Part shown: positions 26,871-33,880 of the stretch, one piece after another
How positions within the stretch are numbered: the stretch's first letter is position 1
How the letters are laid out: every line of letters starts with the position of its first letter
Assembly: GCA_005239795.1 (NCBI GenBank)
Contig: SBBH01000148.1
Coordinates: 1 to 33,880 of the forward strand
DNA: 33,880 nucleotides
Source of the DNA: Planctomycetales bacterium
GTDB taxonomy: Bacteria; Planctomycetota; SBBH01
Direction: 5' to 3'
Made by a program: the position numbers and the translations under genes
The notes under the pieces: model-generated
Database searches by the model: none
Seen by the model: only the letters and a program-made list of their open reading frames with translations
Told to the model about the DNA's origin: nothing

Positions 26871-28084
26871 CGCCGGCGATCCAGGCCGAGGGGGTCTCGA
26901 AATGGTACGGCGCTCGCGCTTCGCCTATGGCGCGCCTACGCGCCGCCTGGACAAACCGTCCGGGCTCTGACGGGACGTGGGCCCTGCGCGACGTCAGCTT
27001 CGGCGCCGCCGCCGGCGAGTGCCTGGGGGTGGTGGGGGCGAACGGCTCGGGGAAGAGCACGCTCCTTAAGGTTCTGGGAGGGATCGCAGCTCCCGCCGCT
27101 GGGCGCGTGACGGCAGAGGGGCGCGTCACAGCCGTTTTGGACCTGGCGGCTTTTTTCAGCCGTGAGGCCCCAGGGCGCGAGAATGCCGCGGTCGGCGCGC
27201 GCCTGATGGGATTCCCAGCGTGCGACATTCCGTCGATTGTGGAGGAGGTCCGGGATTTTTCGGGGCTCGGCGCGGCCTTCGAGCATCCCTTGCAGACCTA
27301 TTCGGCGGGGATGTCTCTGCGGCTGGGGTTCGCCCTCGCGACGGCGAAGCGCCCTGACGTGCTTCTTGTGGACGAGGTCTTGTCCATCGGGGACGCGTCG
27401 TTCGAACGGCAATGCCTCGAACGAATCAGGGCTTATCTCAAGGCAGGGACGGCCGTCGTCGTCGCCTCGCACGATCTGAGGGTGATCTTTCAGATCTGCT
27501 CGCGCGTCGTCTGTCTGGCCGGGGGGCGCGTCGCCGCGGAGGGGGAACCGGCCGCCGTCATCGGGCAATATCTGGCGTCTCAAGGGGCGTCGGGCGCGGG
27601 GGGACGCCTGGCGCCGCAGGGCCTGAAGATCCCGTGGATCGAGAAGGTCTCCCTGGAGGACGGCGCCGGAAGTCCGCTCGACGTTCTGGTGAGCGGCGCC
27701 CCCCTGCGCGCCGTCATCGACTGGACCTCCCCCGAAGGGGCTGTCCAGGACGCCGTTTTCGAAATCCTCGTCCACCGCCAGGATGGGGCGTTTTTCATGA
27801 GGCAGTCCTCGAAGGGGAGGCTGATCCGGGACGGTGCGCGTCCCGGGCCGCGGCGCACAGCCTTGACTGTGGCGCATCTGACGTTCCCCCCCGGCCGCTA
27901 TGCTCTGACGGCGGCGCTGTATGATGCCTCCGGGACGTTTCCCTACGATTCGCATGCGCAGGGGCTCTTGCATTGGTTCACCGTGCAGGGGGAGGAAGCG
28001 AACGACCCCAGCGAATTCCGCTGGGAAGAAGTGCCTCGGGAGGAGAAACACCAAACGCCAAAAGGCAAACACCAAACCAGCTAG
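26867..28084 (+). CDS. ABC transporter ATPase, Wzt-like with C-terminal carbohydrate-binding-type domain
   Basis: [59 protein letters not shown], ~150-aa C-terminal beta-type domain; GTGA overlap with the permease gene. Confidence 0.88.
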   Translation: MTPAIQAEGVSKWYGARASPMARLRAAWTNRPGSDGTWALRDVSFGAAAGECLGVVGANGSGKSTLLKVLGGIAAPAAGRVTAEGRVTAVLDLAAFFSREAPGRENAAVGARLMGFPACDIPSIVEEVRDFSGLGAAFEHPLQTYSAGMSLRLGFALATAKRPDVLLVDEVLSIGDASFERQCLERIRAYLKAGTAVVVASHDLRVIFQICSRVVCLAGGRVAAEGEPAAVIGQYLASQGASGAGGRLAPQGLKIPWIEKVSLEDGAGSPLDVLVSGAPLRAVIDWTSPEGAVQDAVFEILVHRQDGAFFMRQSSKGRLIRDGARPGPRRTALTVAHLTFPPGRYALTAALYDASGTFPYDSHAQGLLHWFTVQGEEANDPSEFRWEEVPREEKHQTPKGKHQTS

Positions 28085-28117
28085 CCTAAACTTCTTTTGG
28101 CTTATAGGGCTGCAGGT

Positions 28118-28123
28118 TAGAAT
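28118..28123 (+). promoter_or_regulatory. -10-like TAGAAT 8 nt upstream of purF ATG
   Basis: TTAGAATCTCTTTAGATGTGTGGG. Confidence 0.4.
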
Positions 28124-28131
28124 CTCTTTAG

Positions 28132-29601
28132 ATGTGTGGGATCGTCGGGCTCTTTGGGTCCGGGAATGTCGTCGGTGAGATCTACGATGGCCTGATCGCA
28201 ATCCAGCACCGCGGCCAGGATGCCGCCGGGATCGCCACCTTCGACAGCCAGTTCCATCTTCACAAGGCGGAAGGGCTTGTCCAGGAAGTCTTTATGCCGC
28301 AGGTCGTGGCGGGCCTGACCGGCCCCCTGGGGATCGGCCATGTGCGCTACCCGACGGTGGGGTGCGGCGGGGTGCAGGACGCCCAGCCGTTCCTGATCCC
28401 CTCGCCGTTTGGGATCGCGATGGTCCACAACGGGAACGTCACAAACTACCACGACTTGAAGCGTGAGCTCGTCTCGAAGGATTTCTGCCACATCGATTCG
28501 AACTGCGATGTCGAGGCGCTCCTGCATGTCTTTGGCCTCGAGCTCTTGAAGCGTGGCCAGCGGCTTTTGACGCCCGAGGACGTCTTTGCGGCCGTGAAGG
28601 GGGTCTTCGCCCGAGCCAAGGGGTCTTATTCTGTGGTCGGGATGATCGCCGGTCAGGGGCTTTTCGCCTTCCGCGACCCGTATGGGATCAAGCCCTTGAT
28701 CATCGGGGAGCGCGACCTCGGGAACGGCCAGAAGGCGTACTGCGTCACCTCCGAGAGCGTGGCGCTCGACCTTTTGGACTACCACCAGGGCCGCAACCTC
28801 AAGGCGGGGGAGGCGATTTTTATCGACAACCAGCGGCGCGTTCATTCGGCCCAGGTCGTCCCTGGGGACCACCACCCCTGCATCTTCGAATGGGTCTATT
28901 TTGCGCGCCCCGACTCGTTTCTGGACAAGGCGTCTGTTTACAAAAGCCGTCTTCGGATGGGGGAGGAGCTCGCCGAGATCTGGAAAAAGACCGGCCGCCA
29001 TGCCGATGTCGTCATCCCGGTGCCGGAGTCGTCGCGGCCCGCCGCGACGGCGATGGCGCGGGCCCTGGGGCTTCCCTACCGCGAGGGGCTCGTCAAGAAC
29101 CGCTACATCGGACGGACCTTCATCATGCCGGACCAGGCCGCCCGCCAGCGCTCGATCCGCTACAAGCTGAACCCGATCCAGGTGGAGTTCGAGGGGAAGG
29201 ATGTGCTTCTCGTGGACGATTCGATCGTGCGGGGGAACACCGCGAAGGCCCTGGTGAAGCTCGCCCGGACGGCGGGTGCCAGGACGGTGCACCTGGCCTC
29301 CTACTCCCCCCCCATCAAATATCCGTGCCTCTACGGGATCGACATGTCGACGCGCAACGAGTTCATCGCGCGGGACAAGAGCCCCGAGGAGATCGCCTGG
29401 ATCATCGGGGCGGACTCGGTTATCTACCAGACGATGGAGGGGATGATCCACTCCGTCCAGCAGGGGAATCCCGAGCTCCGGCAGTTCTGCAACGCCTGCT
29501 TCTCGGGGAATTACCCCACCAACGACATCACGCCCGAGATTCTCGCCGAGTGGGAAAAGGACCGCACCCACCCTGTCGCTGAAGAGTCCCCGAGCCAGTA
29601 G
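28132..29601 (+). CDS. purF: Amidophosphoribosyltransferase
   Basis: MCGIVGLFG with Cys at position 2, IQHRGQDAAGIAT, PRPP site VLLVDDSIVRGNTAKALV, SYSPPIKYPCLYGIDMSTRNEFIA. Confidence 0.97.
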   Translation: MCGIVGLFGSGNVVGEIYDGLIAIQHRGQDAAGIATFDSQFHLHKAEGLVQEVFMPQVVAGLTGPLGIGHVRYPTVGCGGVQDAQPFLIPSPFGIAMVHNGNVTNYHDLKRELVSKDFCHIDSNCDVEALLHVFGLELLKRGQRLLTPEDVFAAVKGVFARAKGSYSVVGMIAGQGLFAFRDPYGIKPLIIGERDLGNGQKAYCVTSESVALDLLDYHQGRNLKAGEAIFIDNQRRVHSAQVVPGDHHPCIFEWVYFARPDSFLDKASVYKSRLRMGEELAEIWKKTGRHADVVIPVPESSRPAATAMARALGLPYREGLVKNRYIGRTFIMPDQAARQRSIRYKLNPIQVEFEGKDVLLVDDSIVRGNTAKALVKLARTAGARTVHLASYSPPIKYPCLYGIDMSTRNEFIARDKSPEEIAWIIGADSVIYQTMEGMIHSVQQGNPELRQFCNACFSGNYPTNDITPEILAEWEKDRTHPVAEESPSQ

Positions 29602-29728
29602 TCTTTTCGCAAATGAGATTTTTCTGAAGAACCTGTTCTTAGCAATCTTCGGCATTCTGCTCGCGGCTGGGGCCGCCTCGGCCGCCCCTCGCCCGGGGGG
29701 GCACCCTCGCCTCGAGCCGAAGGACCCT

Positions 29729-32320
29729 GTGGAGGCCGCCGCCTTTTTCGAGGGGCAAAAGGAGGCGCTGATCGAGCAGGCGCGCCGCGCCGCCGACCGG
29801 CAGGAAAACCGGCCCGCGCCCGAAGAGCTCGAGCGCCTGGCCAAGGACCGGTCCAAACTAGAGCGGGAAGAGAAACGCAGGCGCATTGCAGAAGAGACCC
29901 GCGAGAAAGATCGCCTCTGCCGGGAGATGGGGGTCGCCGGCATCGAGACGATCGTCGACACGGGGGATTCCGCCAAGCGTCTCGACGTCGTCATCCTGGG
30001 GGACGGCTGGGCCGAGAAGGATCTCGACGAATACCGCCGGCTGTGCAAGAATCTGGCCCAGCAGTTTGCGGAGCGTGTCTCGCCCTTCAACCTGTACGCG
30101 CACTACCTCAATTTTCATCGCGTCGACGTCATCGGGAAGGAATCGGGGATCCCGAGCGAGAAACCCGAGCGGACGGTTTTCGGAACGGAGTTGGACCGGA
30201 AGGGAATTCTGACTTCGTCCGGAAGCGCCGCCCTTCCCTATGCCCAACTGGCGCGGGACGCCGATCTCACGGTGGTGATGGCCAACACCGCGACCGGGCG
30301 TTCCACGGGGGGCGGGGGGCACATCACGCTGGTGAAAACCGGCGTGGATGGCACGGTGATCCACGAAATGGGGCATGCTTTGGCAAACTTGGCCGACGAG
30401 TACTCGGAGGAGGCAGTCGAAAAGCGTCGGTCCGCGGTGAGGGCCGAAGAGTACGTGAACACGACTCTGGAATCGGATCCCTTGCGCGTGAAGTGGCACT
30501 ACTGGAACATCCCGGAGGAGATCTTCCGCGGTCGCAAAGCCCCCAAGGAGGGGCCGGTGCCGGAGAAGCGCGTGGGGACGTTCGAAGGAGGGTACTACCA
30601 CGTCAAAGGGGTCTGGCGGCCCAAGGCGAATTGCCGGATGAGGGATTCCGATGTCTCTTCCTTCTGCGAGGTCTGCGCGGAGGAAATGGAGAAGCGCTTT
30701 TACCGGTTCGTCTCGCCAATCGATGAGGCGTTTCCAAAAACCTTCCGCCGCATAGTCTTCTCCGACGGACAGCTTGAGTTTTCGATCCGGGCCGTGCACC
30801 TCGCGGCGGAGGCTCTCGAACGGCTCAAGGGGAAGGGGCCTCCCGATGTCTGGGAACTGGGGTGGTACGTGGACGGCCAGCGTGTCGCGGAAGGGAAGGT
30901 CGGCCGGAAGGGGGAAGCCGATTTCACGCTCGCCGGCAAGAGTCTGACACCCGGGCGCCATACCGTCTCCTGCCAGATGAACTACCTGACGGCGCGCATG
31001 CGCCGCGACGCCGGGCTCCTGACGGGAGGCGCCACCTGGGAAGTGAAGGTTTTGCCATTTGCCCGGCCAGAATTCAAGATTCCCGCGAAGCGCTTCAGTA
31101 CGACGGCAGGTTCGCCCCTGGCGTTCCCCGTCGCCTGCCAGACAGAGGCCCCTTCGGGAGCAGTTGTTTTTGAGCCTCTAGACCTTCCGGAGGGGGCTGC
31201 GTTTGCGGATGGCATGTTCACCTGGACGCCGCGGCCGGACCAGCGCGGCGCCTATGAGATCGCTTTCGCGCTTCTCGAGCCGGCGCCCTCCGACACCCTG
31301 TCGGGGGAGGGCTTGGTAAAATCCCTCCGGGAGGAGGTGGGTTCGATGCGGCGGATGGGCCCGGCGGAGGTCTGGCGCCATTACGGGCGCACAGGCGGCC
31401 GCGCCCTCCTTCACGAGGAATCGGTGCGGATCGACGTGAAAGGCGGGCGCGGGTCATCCAATGCCGGACCGAAGATGGCTTTCGGAGCCGTCCCGGCCGG
31501 CGGCGCCGAAGGGGAGCCGATCCGCTTCACCGCCTGGGCGTTCGACCCCGACGGGGATCACCTGCTGTATGACGCGAAGAATCTTCCGGAAGGTGCCAGG
31601 CTTGATGCCAACACGGGGCGCTTCGAGTGGATTCCCACGCTGTCTCAGGCGGGCCTCCACAAGGAACTTGAGATCCGCGTCACCGACGGCGTTTCATCAG
31701 ATCGTGTCGTTTTCGACTTGGAGGTGGCCGATGCTCCTCTGGATCGGCAGTATCGGCAGACCCGGTCGCTGGCAGATCTCTTTCAGGATGAGGCTGACAT
31801 CGTTGTGGGACTGCGCCATGACGATGAGAATCTGCGCCTTGCCAGTTTGGATCTTCTGGGGGAATACCCGGTGGAGATGCAGATCCGCGAGGCGGGGCGG
31901 ATGTTGAGGGACGACGCGCCCGAGGTGCGCCAGGCGGCGCTGGCTCTTCTGAAGTCCCTTTTGGCATTGGACGAAGGCGTTCCCGCGCCGGGCCCGGGGC
32001 GAGCAGGGTACGAGGTGGGTGAGGGAACGGAAGAGGGCGCGGACGCGGCCGAGGGAGATTCCGAGGAGCCAGCCACGACGCGCGCGGTTCGATTCGGCGC
32101 GCTTTTCCAGGCCCTCACGACGCGGGAGGGGACCCATACCTGGACGTTCGTCGACGATCCGGAGGTTTTGGCGTGGCTTGAAGAGGTCTCGGCCGCCGTG
32201 CGTGGCCTCAAGGATCTGCGCGCAAGCGAACGCAAAGCCGCCCGCCGGATCGAGAAGGACTTAAAATCGATCGGTGCGTACAACCGGAACCGGACGGGGA
32301 AGAAGGACGGGGCTCGATAA
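29729..32320 (+). CDS. Secreted M64-type (IgA-peptidase-like) metallopeptidase with C-terminal Ig-like modules; true start probably upstream (29613/29624)
   Basis: LDVVILGDGWAEKDLDEY, VIHEMGHALANLADEYSEE (HExxH); Ig-like FTWTPRPDQRGAYEIAF and FEWIPTLSQAGLHKELEIRVTDG; upstream in-frame signal peptide LKNLFLAIFGILLAAGAASA. Confidence 0.85.
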   Translation: MEAAAFFEGQKEALIEQARRAADRQENRPAPEELERLAKDRSKLEREEKRRRIAEETREKDRLCREMGVAGIETIVDTGDSAKRLDVVILGDGWAEKDLDEYRRLCKNLAQQFAERVSPFNLYAHYLNFHRVDVIGKESGIPSEKPERTVFGTELDRKGILTSSGSAALPYAQLARDADLTVVMANTATGRSTGGGGHITLVKTGVDGTVIHEMGHALANLADEYSEEAVEKRRSAVRAEEYVNTTLESDPLRVKWHYWNIPEEIFRGRKAPKEGPVPEKRVGTFEGGYYHVKGVWRPKANCRMRDSDVSSFCEVCAEEMEKRFYRFVSPIDEAFPKTFRRIVFSDGQLEFSIRAVHLAAEALERLKGKGPPDVWELGWYVDGQRVAEGKVGRKGEADFTLAGKSLTPGRHTVSCQMNYLTARMRRDAGLLTGGATWEVKVLPFARPEFKIPAKRFSTTAGSPLAFPVACQTEAPSGAVVFEPLDLPEGAAFADGMFTWTPRPDQRGAYEIAFALLEPAPSDTLSGEGLVKSLREEVGSMRRMGPAEVWRHYGRTGGRALLHEESVRIDVKGGRGSSNAGPKMAFGAVPAGGAEGEPIRFTAWAFDPDGDHLLYDAKNLPEGARLDANTGRFEWIPTLSQAGLHKELEIRVTDGVSSDRVVFDLEVADAPLDRQYRQTRSLADLFQDEADIVVGLRHDDENLRLASLDLLGEYPVEMQIREAGRMLRDDAPEVRQAALALLKSLLALDEGVPAPGPGRAGYEVGEGTEEGADAAEGDSEEPATTRAVRFGALFQALTTREGTHTWTFVDDPEVLAWLEEVSAAVRGLKDLRASERKAARRIEKDLKSIGAYNRNRTGKKDGAR

Positions 32321-32350
32321 CGGCGGGGATGCGAGAGGTTTGGTGATTCC

Positions 32351-32386
32351 TTGACAAGTTGACCAATGATGGTCATCATATGGTCA
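32351..32386 (+). promoter_or_regulatory. TA promoter/operator
   Basis: TTGACA (32351-32356) and dyad TGACCA-ATGA-TGGTCA (32360-32375) plus a third half-site TGGTCA (32381-32386). Confidence 0.55.
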
Positions 32387-32670
32387 TGAATAAAAGGAAG
32401 GGACAAAGAGCCGGCGTCCGGATCGCCCAATTCAAGGCGCATATGGGGCGCTACCTCAAGGAGGTCCGCAAGGGATATTCCATCACCCTCCTGGACCGGG
32501 ATCATCCGATCGCCGAGATTGTTCCTCACACGGAAGTCAAGGGGTATCGGTTGACCGTCCGTCCGGCGACGCGGAAGTGGGGGTCCATCGTCCTCCCTCC
32601 CCCCTTGCCGCCCGGCTCGCCCGACAGTCTCACCATTCTTTTGGAAGACCGGAACCGGGATCGGTTTTGA
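32386..32670 (+). CDS. Phd/YefM-type antitoxin
   Basis: VRIAQFKAHMGRYLKEVRKGYSITLLDRDHPIAEIVP. Confidence 0.85.
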   Translation: MNKRKGQRAGVRIAQFKAHMGRYLKEVRKGYSITLLDRDHPIAEIVPHTEVKGYRLTVRPATRKWGSIVLPPPLPPGSPDSLTILLEDRNRDRF

Positions 32671-33083
32671 AGGTCTACGCCGATGCGTCAGTGATTCTTC
32701 GGGTGATTCTGGGGGAACGCGGTCCTGTTTCGGAGTGGCGTGATTTCGAGAAAGTCGTCGCCAGCGACCTGTCCGAAGTTGAAAGCTTTCGAGCGCTTGA
32801 TCGCATGCGCCATGTCGGACGGATCCCGATGGGGAGCTTTGAGATTTTTCGTGAAAAAATGGTGGAGATATTCACGGATGTCCAATTGGTGGCGCTCGAC
32901 CGCGCGGTTTTGAGGCGGGCTTCCGAACCGTTCCCAACCCCGCTGGGCACGCTGGACGCCATCCATCTTGCCACGGCTCTGTATTGGCGCGACCTAAAAG
33001 GGGAGGACCTCACGTTCGCCACACATGATCGTCAGCTTGCCCAAGCGGCCCGCATGATGGGTTTCGCGGTCGTTGGAGTCTGA
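32667..33083 (+). CDS. PIN-domain toxin (VapC-like)
   Basis: VYADASVILRVILGE, SDLSEVESFRALDR, GTLDAIHLATAL, FATHDRQLAQAARMMGF; TTG start overlaps antitoxin stop (TTGA). Confidence 0.87.
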   Translation: MKVYADASVILRVILGERGPVSEWRDFEKVVASDLSEVESFRALDRMRHVGRIPMGSFEIFREKMVEIFTDVQLVALDRAVLRRASEPFPTPLGTLDAIHLATALYWRDLKGEDLTFATHDRQLAQAARMMGFAVVGV

Positions 33084-33093
33084 TCCAGCCCTT

Positions 33094-33140
33094 CAAAAAA
33101 ATCCTCCCTTCCCCCGCGCGGGGGGAAGGGGGGGGCGGAT
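33094..33140 (-). terminator. Rho-independent terminator of DUF1579 gene
   Basis: Minus strand ...CCCCCTTCCCCCCGCGCGGGGGAAGGGAGGATTTTTTTG: long GC stem followed by T7. Confidence 0.75.
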
Positions 33141-33154
33141 TCACCTCGCTTGAC

Positions 33155-33778
33155 CTACTGTGACTTGCCCTTGCTCCGGACGTACTGGATCTCCATCATT
33201 CGCATCTCTTTCCCCTCCGGGCCGGCGCAAAAGAATTCGAAGGTGAAATGGTCCTTATCGACCAGGCGCGTCGTTGAGCGGTAGGCGCATTTCTTTCCCA
33301 CCATTGGACAGCTGAACGTCCCTTTGTCATTGATCGTCTTCGTGGCGGCGTCGTACGTCCCGGTCCCCATCATCATCGCTGTCGACATCGAGTCGGTCCA
33401 GATTCCTTGGTATTCCTGCGTCACGTTGTCGAAGCCGATGATCCCCAGCCCTTCGAACGGCTGATTCATCGCCATCCCGGTCACCTTGTGTTCCAAAAAG
33501 CGCCCGCCCAGGATCCAGCGGATCTCGCTCGTCCCCTTGGAGATGTCCGGCTGACCGTTTGGCTCCATCCACATCTTCACCGTGTGGCTCCAGCTTCCGA
33601 CCATCCCCTCCAGGACCTTGTGCCCGGCGCCGGGCTTCCCGGCCTCCATGCACTTTTGCATCATCGCTTCCTGCTCGGGCGTCATCTTTTTGTCCGACTT
33701 GCCCATCTCCGCCGCGATCGCGAGCCCGACACACGCCGCCAGGCCCACAAGACCCATCGCCATCTTCGAGATTTTCAT
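33155..33778 (-). CDS. Secreted DUF1579 family protein
   Basis: Signal MKISKMAMGLVGLAACVGLAIA; LEGMVGSWSHTVKMWMEPNGQPDISKGTSEIRWILGGRFLEHKVTGMAMNQPFEGLGIIGFDN. Confidence 0.85.
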   Translation of the reverse strand: MKISKMAMGLVGLAACVGLAIAAEMGKSDKKMTPEQEAMMQKCMEAGKPGAGHKVLEGMVGSWSHTVKMWMEPNGQPDISKGTSEIRWILGGRFLEHKVTGMAMNQPFEGLGIIGFDNVTQEYQGIWTDSMSTAMMMGTGTYDAATKTINDKGTFSCPMVGKKCAYRSTTRLVDKDHFTFEFFCAGPEGKEMRMMEIQYVRSKGKSQ

Positions 33779-33880
33779 CGGAACCTCCCTGCGATCTATT
33801 CGTAGAACCCAGAAGTAGCGTAAACGCTTCACAAGCTCGTGTAAAGGCGCGACCCCTGTTGGCAGGCTCATTCTCAAGGG

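Noticed and set aside
28117-30090. 657-aa minus ORF opposite purF and the peptidase start
   Set aside because: Overlaps well-supported PurF; no recognisable domains; typical GC-rich antisense artefact.

Overview
About 34 kb of GC-rich bacterial chromosome with mostly housekeeping and signalling genes. I see no transposase, phage or CRISPR locus. Main blocks: (1) SDR/epimerase fragment, rhomboid protease, and an exported VWA + PLD-like pair; (2) heme-oxygenase-like (TENA/PqqC/CADD) protein and ferrochelatase, separated by copies of a short palindromic repeat; (3) an ~870 bp ORF-poor, hairpin-rich intergenic region; (4) cupin lipoprotein + HIT protein; (5) a signalling run: PAS-GGDEF-EAL, REC-GGDEF-EAL, Rcp1-like receiver, Cache-HAMP-PAS-PAS histidine kinase; (6) DUF1289 divergent from a MerR-family regulator with a C-terminal CX2CX8CX2C motif, which heads a sufB-C-D-U-T operon lacking sufS; (7) peroxiredoxin, KimA-like APC permease, HEAT protein, desaturase, DUF4330; (8) tRNA-Gln(TTG), queF, an orphan Wzm/Wzt-like ABC exporter, purF, an M64 metallopeptidase, a Phd/PIN toxin-antitoxin pair and a DUF1579 protein. 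Best candidates for something undescribed: the Cys4 MerR regulator of the SUF operon with a dyad operator in its promoter spacer, the ~50 bp dispersed palindromic repeat that supplies coding ends and stop codons to neighbouring genes, and the structured 5995-6861 intergenic region. All assignments come from reading motifs by eye; no database search was run.
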